NCBI GenBank assembly: GCA_035631115.1
Contig: DASQJJ010000045.1
Coordinates: 1 to 12,552 of the forward strand
Direction of reading: 5' to 3'
Source of the DNA: DASQJJ01 sp035631115
Lineage (GTDB): Bacteria; Patescibacteriota; Microgenomatia; Levybacterales; UBA12049
DNA: 12,552 bases
Shown here: in pieces, positions 1-4,940 of the stretch
Numbering within the stretch: the stretch's first letter is position 1
Layout of the letters: every line of letters begins with the position of its first letter
Position numbers and translations under genes: made by a program
The notes under the pieces: generated by a model
Databases searched by the model: none
Seen by the model: only the letters and a program-made list of their open reading frames with translations
Told to the model about the DNA's origin: nothing

Positions 1-2
1 AA

Positions 3-110
3 ATTCCTCCTACAGCAAATCCTGCACCAAGTGGAGACTCAAAGCAACCAATACAACAAGCGCATGAGAAGGCTCCCCGTCCATCGTATGGCAAAAATCT
101 TAAAGGTTAA
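3..110 (+). CDS. C-terminal tail of an unknown protein (partial)
   Basis: An open frame enters from the left edge and stops at TAA 108-110. The 35 visible residues are rich in Pro, Gln, Ser and Lys, with no hydrophobic stretch, as in a disordered tail. I prefer this frame because its codons (CCA, ACA, GCA, CAA) match the confident genes here. A second frame is also open from base 1 to 228, so the choice is not certain. Function cannot be told from this fragment. Confidence 0.45.
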   Translation: MPPTANPAPSGDSKQPIQQAHEKAPRPSYGKNLKG

Positions 111-118
111 CTTCCCTC

Positions 119-147
119 TTGTTATAGATTTCTTCTTCTGGTATTAT
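119..147 (+). promoter_or_regulatory. Promoter of the leader-peptide unit
   Basis: TTGTTA (119-124), a 17-bp spacer and TATTAT (142-147). The predicted start is near 154, three bases before an ATG at 157. This close fit of start site and ATG recurs at other genes in this window. It lies just after the stop codon at 110. Confidence 0.5.
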
Positions 148-156
148 CATTACAAC

Positions 157-228
157 ATGAGCCAGCAAGCAAAGCAATCTACTTTCGCAAACCTCTTTAT
201 TATTACAAGAGGTTGTTGGCGTGTATAG
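157..228 (+). CDS. Candidate 23-codon leader peptide
   Basis: The short frame begins at ATG 157, just after the predicted transcription start, so it would be read from a nearly leaderless mRNA; no Shine-Dalgarno is present. It encodes 23 residues, with Leu-Phe-Ile-Ile-Thr-Arg-Gly-Cys-Trp-Arg-Val at the end. Its last 13 codons run through the first two pairing segments of a hairpin chain, and its stop codon (226-228) lies in the next hairpin. That is the geometry of a translated attenuator leader. It lacks a run of one amino acid codon, apart from two Ile codons (199-204) and a single Trp codon (217-219), so the sensed signal is unclear. It could also be a chance frame. Confidence 0.35.
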   Translation: MSQQAKQSTFANLFIITRGCWRV

Positions 229-276
229 AAAAATACACAGCAAACCAACAACCTTCTAGAAATAGGAGGTTTTTTT
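190..276 (+). promoter_or_regulatory. Attenuator-like chain of three exclusive hairpins
   Basis: Four segments pair in sequence. Segment 1 (190-197, AACCTCTT) pairs with 207-214 (AAGAGGTT), 8 bp. Segment 2 (210-219, AGGTTGTTGG) pairs with 245-254 (CCAACAACCT), 10 bp, with an inner 6-bp stem 221-226/233-238. Segment 3 (250-257, AACCTTCT) pairs with 264-271 (AGGAGGTT), 8 bp with one G-U, followed by a T run to 276: an intrinsic terminator. Segments overlap so that 1:2, 2:3 and 3:4 exclude one another, as in amino-acid operon attenuators. The 60-aa gene at 362 is downstream. Confidence 0.5.
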
Positions 277-287
277 ATAGGAAAATA

Positions 288-339
288 TGTCATTCTGAGT
301 GAAACGAAGAATATATCCTTCACTACGTTTAGAATGACA
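288..339. repeat. Imperfect palindromic dispersed repeat
   Basis: The outer arms TGTCATTCT (288-296) and AGAATGACA (331-339) are exact inverted repeats, and the inner arms pair imperfectly. Relatives lie in nusG (3362-3431) and probably at 7134-7157 and 8219-8242. The element separates the attenuator from the ribosome binding site of the 60-aa gene. Confidence 0.7.
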
Positions 340-361
340 AAAAAGATTGGAGGTGAAAAAT

Positions 362-544
362 ATGACAACAACAGAAGGAAAAGTTGCACAAACAACAGCA
401 ACAACACAGTCGCGTGCTGAAGTAGGAAAAACACAAGAACAAGCTTGGAGAGCAGCAGATGCAACTCCGGGAGCGTTATCGCCAACTGTAAAACACGTAC
501 TCAACGATAGGCCATCGCCAAGACAGGTAAGAGCAGGTGCTTAA
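362..544 (+). CDS. Hypothetical 60-aa protein
   Basis: Start ATG 362 is set by a strong Shine-Dalgarno GGAGGTGA (349-356) five bases upstream; an in-frame TTG at 347 would place the SD inside the gene. The product is hydrophilic, rich in Thr, Ala and Gln, without Cys, membrane segment or signal peptide, and looks mostly disordered with a possible central helix. I do not recognise a family. The SD and spacer resemble those of the orphans at 6285 and 6688, so the same expression style is used. It lies behind the attenuator-like leader, which may control it, and is followed by a 12-bp hairpin. Confidence 0.6.
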   Translation: MTTTEGKVAQTTATTQSRAEVGKTQEQAWRAADATPGALSPTVKHVLNDRPSPRQVRAGA

Positions 545-564
545 AAAAGTTTTACATATTTCAT

Positions 565-600
565 AACAGCGAGAAGACAACTAAGCCACTTCTCGCTGTT
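565..600 (+). terminator. Strong 12-bp hairpin after the 60-aa gene
   Basis: AACAGCGAGAAG (565-576) pairs perfectly with CTTCTCGCTGTT (589-600), loop 12 nt. No T tract follows, so it may be a processing end or weak terminator rather than a classic intrinsic one. Confidence 0.5.
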
Positions 601-644
601 AGCGTATTCCTTAAGAATTTATAAATAGCATACTGTCCACCAGC

Positions 645-695
645 AATCGCTCTGTGAGCCGTGCACGAATAGTGCCCGAAGGCGAACAGTAAGAT
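645..695 (+). repeat. Structured 51-bp repeat, copy 1
   Basis: It matches the reverse complement of 6564-6614 at 48 of 51 bases. It folds as CTGT (652-655) with ACAG (686-689), a symmetric GA/GA internal loop (656-657 and 684-685), GCC (658-660) with GGC (681-683), and an inner hairpin GCAC/GTGC. In the other copy the outer stem is CCGT/ACGG, a compensatory change. The tandem GA suggests a sheared G-A motif when read in this orientation. Confidence 0.65.
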
Positions 696-720
696 GCGGA
701 GGATGTGTTTTGTCCAATAT

Positions 721-753
721 TTGTCAAGCAAAATTTGACAACAGTACTATAAT
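721..753 (+). promoter_or_regulatory. Promoter with inverted repeat before the 101-aa gene
   Basis: TTGTCA (721-726), 18 bp, TACTAT (745-750), or an overlapping TATAAT (748-753) at a wider spacing. A perfect inverted repeat, TTGTCAA (721-727) and TTGACAA (735-741) with a 7-bp centre, covers the -35 region and could be an operator. The TTGACA at 735 is too close to serve as -35. Confidence 0.45.
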
Positions 754-773
754 ATAGTTGAAAGGATACATAT

Positions 774-1079
774 ATGACACTTGCGAAAATAAATGAAGCA
801 TTAAGAGATCATGTAGGTCCTATATTGCAGCATTCAATAGATGCATACCGCGCAGACCCAGATGCGGGCCCACTTGGTGCGCTTGCAAGGGGTGCATCAT
901 TACATGGTGCAAGACGACTCGTTGACAGCGCGCATGAAAGTGTAGCTAGTGCAGGTCAAAGTCCACTTGGTGCTGCTCTTGATGCGGGAGCAAAAATTGT
1001 TACTGCGGCAACGCTAAGAAGCGCTACTGAAAACTTAGTACGAAGTAGTAATAGACAAAAAGGCAGAAGACATCCCTAG
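774..1079 (+). CDS. Hypothetical 101-aa Ala-rich protein
   Basis: Start ATG 774 follows the SD-like AAAGGA (761-766). The 101 residues are Ala-rich and mainly helical in character, with about three amphipathic helices (near residues 5-25, 33-60 and 66-92) and a basic tail. There is no Cys, no signal peptide and no clear membrane span, though the segment around residues 66-80 is mildly hydrophobic. I do not recognise a family. The gene has its own promoter region and its stop codon is one base from the stop of the convergent phosphatase gene, so the two 3' ends nearly touch and no terminator fits between them. Confidence 0.6.
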   Translation: MTLAKINEALRDHVGPILQHSIDAYRADPDAGPLGALARGASLHGARRLVDSAHESVASAGQSPLGAALDAGAKIVTAATLRSATENLVRSSNRQKGRRHP

Positions 1080-1080
1080 T

Positions 1081-1734
1081 TTACAGAAAAAGGACCGCGA
1101 GAAGCCCCATACTTATTCCCAATATGCTTCCCCCTATTATGTCACTTAACCAATGCTCTCCAAGATAAATTCTGCTAGTTAACATTGCTATGTCATAACA
1201 AGCTAAAAACGTATAAATACATACTTTTTGTGTTCGAGATACCTTCCCCATTTTCCCAACTATTATTGCCAAAAGGACTGTTACAAAAAGCGCTCGACCG
1301 GCATGTCCAGAGGGATAGGAGTTGGTTGCCTGTACATAAAATTCTGGGAAAGTAAATACGTCGTGAGTACGAAGCATAAAGTGCGGTGGAGGCAAATGAT
1401 GAACAAATGTTTTGCCATAAATTTCCAAAAAATGCATAAGTCCATAAAAGAAAAATGCAGTAAATGGCACCAACCACTTTTTGTAGACAAAAAGATAGAC
1501 AGTAGTAACGACTAAAAGAAAAATACTTACTATTTCGAATTTTCCAATATCGCTTAGGAAAGAAAAAATTCCATCTACTCTTCTTGGCATCCTATCCTGC
1601 AAGCGTACTGTTGTGTCAAAATCTAGATGAATAAATAAATTTAGATGTACCAAGTACGAAAACCCCACAAAAAGCAAGAGCACCCCTACCCCACTCAAAA
1701 ATAACAACCATAGATGTGAAGAAATTTTCAACAT
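1081..1734 (-). CDS. PAP2-family membrane phosphatase
   Basis: A 217-residue integral membrane protein with about six hydrophobic segments (near 8-32, 66-84, 87-106, 147-162, 170-185 and 197-217). It carries PAP2 motif 2, PSGH (141-144), and motif 3, S187-R188-x5-H194-x3-D198, which form the vanadate-type phosphatase site with His nucleophile. Motif 1, normally K-x6-R-P, reads K108-x6-P115-P116, so the usual Arg is missing. Known relatives dephosphorylate phosphatidic acid, undecaprenyl pyrophosphate or similar lipids outside the membrane; the substrate here cannot be named. The start ATG at 1734 lies about three bases downstream of the predicted start site from an extended -10 element. It is downstream of galU on the same strand but 277 bp apart, so a separate unit is likely. 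Confidence 0.85.
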   Translation of the reverse strand: MLKISSHLWLLFLSGVGVLLLFVGFSYLVHLNLFIHLDFDTTVRLQDRMPRRVDGIFSFLSDIGKFEIVSIFLLVVTTVYLFVYKKWLVPFTAFFFYGLMHFLEIYGKTFVHHLPPPHFMLRTHDVFTFPEFYVQATNSYPSGHAGRALFVTVLLAIIVGKMGKVSRTQKVCIYTFLACYDIAMLTSRIYLGEHWLSDIIGGSILGISMGLLAVLFL

Positions 1735-1743
1735 AGAGATTTC

Positions 1744-1752
1744 ATTGTAACA
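1744..1752 (-). promoter_or_regulatory. Extended -10 element of the PAP2 gene
   Basis: On the minus strand TGTTACAAT gives TG-N-TACAAT, ending about ten bases before the ATG. No convincing -35 is visible. The predicted transcript would have almost no leader. Confidence 0.4.
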
Positions 1753-1796
1753 AAAATTCCTTTCTTATTGCACTTCTCTGTACTTAATTTTCTTTT

Positions 1797-1823
1797 CTAC
1801 TTTTTGTGCCAACAAAAAGGTAG
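1797..1823. repeat. A/T-rich hairpin upstream of the PAP2 gene
   Basis: CTAC-TTTTTGT (1797-1807) pairs with ACAAAAA (1812-1818) and GTAG (1820-1823), loop GCCA, one bulged G. It lies in the galU-PAP2 gap and looks like a dispersed repeat. On the minus strand it could help terminate galU transcripts. Confidence 0.45.
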
Positions 1824-1869
1824 CAAAAAGTTCTCGCCTGACGCTGCTCATGCTTTCAAAATGTGTTCA

Positions 1870-1919
1870 CCTATCGGGTGATAACACCCCCTCCGTGTTC
1901 ACGGGTTCCCCCTGATAGG
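1870..1919. other. Three-way-junction-like folded element between galU and the PAP2 gene
   Basis: Outer stem CCTATC (1870-1875) with GATAGG (1914-1919), extendable through GGG (1876-1878) with CCC (1910-1912). Inside are two hairpins: GGTG-ATAA-CACC (1877-1888) and CCGT-GTTC-ACGG (1893-1904). The extension and the first hairpin compete for two bases. It folds on either strand. The rest of the 1735-2011 gap shows no gene I can support. Confidence 0.5.
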
Positions 1920-2011
1920 CTCACTCATTTTTCATGCATTCTGCTACGACGGCGACTGGGAACCACAAAACTGCGGAAGGGCGAATGGAGAACCATTAGT
2001 AGAAATTGTGG

Positions 2012-2908
2012 CTATTCTAAATCCAACTCTTTGAGGAATTTTTTAAACGCTCCGTTAATGTCTGGATGCTTTAGGGCAAATTCTACGACCGTCTTCATAT
2101 ATTCCAGCTTATTCCCTGTGTCATAATATCTTCCGTCTTTAATCTCTACTGCCAAAACTCTTTTCCCATCCTCAAGCATAAGCTTTAGGGCATCGTTGTA
2201 ATACAATTCATTCCCCTCTTGGAGATTTTCGTTGGCTTTATCTAAATACTCAAAAATATCTGGGGTAAAAATAGAGCCAGATACATTAGCCAAATCAGAG
2301 GGCGCATTATCTTTTCCTGGCTTTTCTATAATTTTATCTGCATCGATAAGACCATTCCGCAACTCTTTTCCACCTGTAAATCCATACCTATCATAATCTT
2401 CATCTTTCTTAGCTTTAATCGATGCCATGACCGAGCAACCAAATTCTTCATAAATATCTATGAGCTGCTGGAATCTGGATTTAGGCTCTGAATGAATAAA
2501 GTCATCGGAGAAAGCGTAAATAAAAGGCTCGTCCCCTACAATTTGTCGAACATTAAGAAGAGGTGTGCCATTCCCATATGGTCCTTTTTGGCGCACATAG
2601 ACAAAATTTGCCATGTCAGAAATCCGCTCGGTAGCCTCTAGAAGTGGCAACTTTTTTGGTCCTCCCATGCGAAGATTTTCGACCAATTCCATAGAAGGCT
2701 TGTCGAAATGGTCTTCTATTGTCCTTTTGTGGTAGCCCGTAACAATAATTATGTCCTCTATGCCCGCTGCAACAGCCTCTTCGACAACGTATTGAATAAT
2801 TGGCTTATCAACAACCGGGAGCATTTCTTTTGGCATTGCCTTTGTCTGTGGAAGAAAGCGGGTTCCAAACCCTGCTGCGGGGATAACAGCTTTTCTAATT
2901 TTTTTCAT
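2012..2908 (-). CDS. galU: UTP--glucose-1-phosphate uridylyltransferase
   Basis: It makes UDP-glucose from UTP and glucose 1-phosphate in the cytoplasm, the sugar donor for envelope glycans and for other nucleotide sugars. The 298 residues match the usual length. The N-terminal nucleotide-binding signature G-x-G-T-R-x-L-P-x-T-K-A-x-P-K-E-M is intact at about residues 13-29, and later family blocks are recognisable: a G-N-G-T-P loop and an E-K-P segment. The start at 2908 is fixed by the conserved first strand (K-A-V-I-P-A-A-G) six residues in, and by a promoter whose predicted start lies only a few bases upstream. It is divergent from secE and shares overlapping promoter DNA with it. It could supply UDP-glucose to the glycosyltransferase at 11244, which is only a guess. 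Confidence 0.95.
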   Translation of the reverse strand: MKKIRKAVIPAAGFGTRFLPQTKAMPKEMLPVVDKPIIQYVVEEAVAAGIEDIIIVTGYHKRTIEDHFDKPSMELVENLRMGGPKKLPLLEATERISDMANFVYVRQKGPYGNGTPLLNVRQIVGDEPFIYAFSDDFIHSEPKSRFQQLIDIYEEFGCSVMASIKAKKDEDYDRYGFTGGKELRNGLIDADKIIEKPGKDNAPSDLANVSGSIFTPDIFEYLDKANENLQEGNELYYNDALKLMLEDGKRVLAVEIKDGRYYDTGNKLEYMKTVVEFALKHPDINGAFKKFLKELDLE

Positions 2909-2920
2909 GGAGTACCTGCT

Positions 2921-2950
2921 ATTTTACCTAGTCTCCTCTTTACTTGTCAA
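2921..2950 (-). promoter_or_regulatory. galU promoter
   Basis: On the minus strand TTGACA (2950-2945), an 18-bp spacer and TAAAAT (2926-2921). The predicted start is about four bases from the ATG, leaving almost no leader and no useful SD. It overlaps the plus-strand secE promoter. Confidence 0.65.
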
Positions 2951-2967
2951 CACGGGTTTGATACAAT
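2939..2967 (+). promoter_or_regulatory. secE-nusG operon promoter
   Basis: TTTACT (2939-2944), 17 bp, TACAAT (2962-2967), giving a start near 2974 and a leader of about 14 bases with no SD. It is interleaved with the divergent galU promoter, so the two may compete for polymerase. Confidence 0.5.
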
Positions 2968-2987
2968 AGCTGTCAGATCCGTACGTT

Positions 2988-3170
2988 ATGACCACACCAA
3001 TAACCTTTTTACAGCAAGTTATTGAAGAGCTGAGAAAGGTTACCTGGCCGACACGACAAGAAATTATTCGCCTAACGGCAACAGTTATCTTGATAAGTCT
3101 GATTGTGGGAGTATTTATAGGTGGACTAGATTTTATCTTCACCTCACTCCTTCAAGTGGTTGTTAAGTAA
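2988..3170 (+). CDS. secE: Preprotein translocase subunit SecE
   Basis: A 60-residue, single-span SecE of the short bacterial type, which clamps SecY in the plasma-membrane translocon. An amphipathic N-terminal helix leads into the family signature E-L-R-K-V-T-W-P-T-R-Q-E (about residues 14-25), followed by one transmembrane helix at about 32-56. It starts at ATG 2988, the first in-frame ATG after the promoter. nusG follows after 12 bases, the standard secE-nusG pairing. No L33 gene (rpmG) or tRNA lies upstream as is common elsewhere; instead galU diverges. Confidence 0.95.
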   Translation: MTTPITFLQQVIEELRKVTWPTRQEIIRLTATVILISLIVGVFIGGLDFIFTSLLQVVVK

Positions 3171-3182
3171 GATCCCAAACAT

Positions 3183-4040
3183 ATGGCTGACGATACACAA
3201 AAATTATTAGACGAGACACTCGAGGAAGAAACAACTCCTGTTGTGGAGGAAACTCCTGCAGAAGAAACAGTTGTGGAAACTTCCGAAGAACAACCTGCAC
3301 AAGGAGAAATCATAGAAGAAACAGTTGAATCTGTTGAAGAACCAGCAGAGCCTGAATCCCCTGTCATTTCGAACGAAAGTGAGAAATCTCAAGAACCAAA
3401 AGAAGATTCTATCGCTTCGCTCCAGAATGACGAGGCAGAAGCTCCCGTAGAAGAAACCGCTAAAGATGTTCTCGTTGAGGATAAAAAAGAATCCCCTACT
3501 TTTACCGATGTCCCAGACAATGCAAAATGGTTTATTATTCATACCTATGCTGGACACGAGAATAAAGTTGCTAAGGCACTTCGACAACGGGCCGAAACCA
3601 TGGGCTTTGCAGATAAAATCTTTGATATTATTGTCCCAACACGAGAAGTTACCAAGGTAGCTGGAGGCAAAAAGACCCAAGTACAGGAAAAGATTTTCCC
3701 AGGATATGTTATTGTCCGCATGGTCCTTACAGACGAATCTTGGATATTAGTGCGCACAACTCCTGGCGTTACTGCTTTTATTGGTGCAGGCAACAAACCA
3801 ACTCCAATTTCGGAAAAAGAAGTTGAGGCTATCCAGAAATTTATGAAGGTAGAAGAGCCATTGTACAAGGCATCGTTTGTTGTTGGCGAGGCTGTAAAGA
3901 TAGTTGATGGACCATTTGGCGACTTCTTAGGCACAATAGACAGTATTGACGAAACAAAGGGTAAATTGAGAGTATTGGTAAGTATATTCGGACGAGAAAC
4001 ACCAGTCGAGCTGGATTTCTTGCAGGTAAGCAAGATCTAG
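3183..4040 (+). CDS. nusG: Transcription elongation factor NusG with long acidic N-terminal extension
   Basis: NusG binds RNA polymerase through its NGN domain and links it to Rho or the ribosome through its KOW domain. Residues 114-225 form the NGN domain (W-F-I-I-H-T-Y-A-G-H-E-N-K-V near 116-129, then F-P-G-Y-V near 172-176). Residues 233-285 form the KOW domain (V-x-I-V-D-G-P-F-G-D-F near 238-248). The protein is 285 residues against about 180 usually; the excess is residues 1-110, dominated by Glu, Thr, Val and Pro and presumably disordered. Residues 61-83 are encoded by a copy of the dispersed palindromic repeat. The start at ATG 3183 gives a 12-base gap after secE; no strong SD is seen. 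A Met further in would lose the acidic tail, but the frame is open and codon-consistent throughout. Confidence 0.93.
   Translation: MADDTQKLLDETLEEETTPVVEETPAEETVVETSEEQPAQGEIIEETVESVEEPAEPESPVISNESEKSQEPKEDSIASLQNDEAEAPVEETAKDVLVEDKKESPTFTDVPDNAKWFIIHTYAGHENKVAKALRQRAETMGFADKIFDIIVPTREVTKVAGGKKTQVQEKIFPGYVIVRMVLTDESWILVRTTPGVTAFIGAGNKPTPISEKEVEAIQKFMKVEEPLYKASFVVGEAVKIVDGPFGDFLGTIDSIDETKGKLRVLVSIFGRETPVELDFLQVSKI
3362..3431 (+). repeat. Palindromic dispersed repeat translated within nusG
   Basis: It starts TGTCATTTCGAACGAAAGTG and ends in CGCTTCGCTCCAGAATGAC, imperfect inverted arms of the same family as 288-339. It is in frame and encodes NusG residues 61-83 (V-I-S-N-E-S-E-K-S ... S-I-A-S-L-Q-N-D). 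Confidence 0.75.
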
Positions 4041-4050
4041 AAAAGAAGAC

Positions 4051-4200
4051 ATGGCAGGTCAGAAAGACGCAGTCTTACCATATATCCCTGCAAAAACGAG
4101 AGATCAGGTAAAAGAATTGGTAAGGCGAATACTTTCGGGTAAACCTGGAGAACGCAGACTAGTAAAGGTAAAAGATTTAAAGAAAAAGGTGAAAGAATAA
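4051..4200 (+). CDS. Hypothetical 49-aa basic protein
   Basis: ATG 4051 to TAA 4198-4200, ten bases after the nusG stop and one base before the next start codon. The 49 residues have a short N-terminal Pro-containing segment (L-P-Y-I-P-A-K) and then a strongly basic helical half (R-D-Q-V-K-E-L-V-R-R-I-L, K-P-G-E-R-R, K-D-L-K-K-K-V-K-E). Codon choice matches its neighbours. No family is recognised. Its basic charge and place between nusG and rplK would fit RNA or ribosome binding, which is inference only. The upstream purines AGAAAAGAAG are a weak SD at best. Confidence 0.6.
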   Translation: MAGQKDAVLPYIPAKTRDQVKELVRRILSGKPGERRLVKVKDLKKKVKE

Positions 4201-4201
4201 T

Positions 4202-4435
4202 ATGGCAGGAGATGGAATTGAGGATAACCCAAGTTGGGAAGTAGAAGCAAATAGGGTCTTTGTGGGGGACCAGCTAGAAACAATGGCTAAAGGTGGTCTT
4301 CAAGCACAACGAGATGAATTTAGAGCTAGACAAAGAGAAAGAACGAGACAACGACCGAGAAGAATGGATAGACAACGAGCAAGAACAACACAGACAGGGT
4401 TTGATACAGGACAAATGAAAAGCGGATTACAATAA
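4202..4435 (+). CDS. Hypothetical 77-aa Arg-rich protein
   Basis: It begins one base after the stop of the 49-aa gene, with the SD-like AGGTG (4187-4191) inside that gene's end, so translation is probably coupled. The N-terminal third is acidic (M-A-G-D-G-I-E-D-N-P-S-W-E-V-E), followed by a helical stretch with alternating Arg and Gln from about residue 37 to 66 (R-D-E-F-R-A-R-Q-R-E-R-T-R-Q-R). That low-complexity basic segment could bind nucleic acid or be a charged helix. Both it and the 49-aa protein start M-A-G. There are no homologues I can name. It precedes rplK by nine bases and belongs to the same transcription unit. Confidence 0.6.
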   Translation: MAGDGIEDNPSWEVEANRVFVGDQLETMAKGGLQAQRDEFRARQRERTRQRPRRMDRQRARTTQTGFDTGQMKSGLQ

Positions 4436-4444
4436 TAAAATTTT

Positions 4445-4864
4445 ATGGCTAAAAAGATAAAAACATTAATTAAATTAAATATTCCAGCTGGAAGTGCAAC
4501 ACCTGCACCACCTGTTGGTACAGCATTGGGACCTCACGGCCTCCCTATTATGGAATTCGTGAAGGCTTTTAATGACAGAACAGCCGACCAAAAAGGTAAT
4601 ATTCTTCCTGTTGTTATTACAGTATATGAAGATCGAACATTTTCCTTTATTACCAAGCGCCCACCAATCGCAGAAATGATAAAAAAGGCACTTGGTAGAC
4701 CAGGAAGTGGCAAACCAGGTAAAGAAAGTGCAGGTACACTCTCTATGGCACAGGCTAGAAAAATTGCAGAAGATAAGCTTGAAGATTTGAATACCGAGAA
4801 TGTTGACGCAGCAGTAAAAATAGTAGCAGGAGTCGCAAGATCCATGGGGGTGGAAGTTAAATAA
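4445..4864 (+). CDS. rplK: 50S ribosomal protein L11 (uL11)
   Basis: L11 binds 23S rRNA helices 43-44 at the GTPase-associated centre and works with the L7/L12 stalk. At 139 residues it has the normal length. The N-terminal domain shows the signature K-L-N-I-P-A-G-x-A-x-P-A-P-P-V-G-T-A-L-G (about residues 10-30). The C-terminal rRNA-binding domain follows from about residue 70, ending in A-R-S-M-G-V-E-V. Small deviations: the usual G-Q-H-G-V-N reads G-P-H-G-L-P. The start is the ATG at 4445; no SD is visible in the A/T-rich bases before it, so it may rely on coupling to the preceding orphan gene. Confidence 0.96.
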   Translation: MAKKIKTLIKLNIPAGSATPAPPVGTALGPHGLPIMEFVKAFNDRTADQKGNILPVVITVYEDRTFSFITKRPPIAEMIKKALGRPGSGKPGKESAGTLSMAQARKIAEDKLEDLNTENVDAAVKIVAGVARSMGVEVK

Positions 4865-4865
4865 A

Positions 4866-4934
4866 GTTACCAGTTATCAGCTCCTAGCTTCTAGTTAGGA
4901 AACTGAAAATTGAAAGCTAGTAACTGAAAGCTAA
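4866..4934. repeat. Low-complexity inverted repeat between rplK and rplA
   Basis: AGTTACCAGTTATCAGCT-type units on the left and AACTGAAAGCT-type units on the right form an imperfect inverted repeat. CTAGCTT (4884-4890) pairs with AAGCTAG (4914-4920). It fills almost the whole rplK-rplA gap and leaves no SD before rplA. Confidence 0.6.
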
Positions 4935-4940
4935 AAAAGT

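Noticed and set aside
1..228. Long frame open from base 1 to 228 as one gene
   Set aside because: Its codon use is unlike the neighbours, and a better frame ends at 110. Only the part from ATG 157 fits a promoter.
190..276. T-box or known metabolite riboswitch
   Set aside because: No T-box consensus, specifier arrangement or familiar riboswitch core was seen; only the overlapping hairpins are supported.
256..504. Minus-strand frames over the 60-aa gene
   Set aside because: They run through the palindromic repeat and the SD of the plus-strand gene, with no start signal; typical translated-repeat shadows.
1863..2126. Plus-strand 87-codon frame across the folded element and the galU end
   Set aside because: It lies in structured non-coding DNA and overlaps the conserved galU C-terminus; no ribosome binding site.
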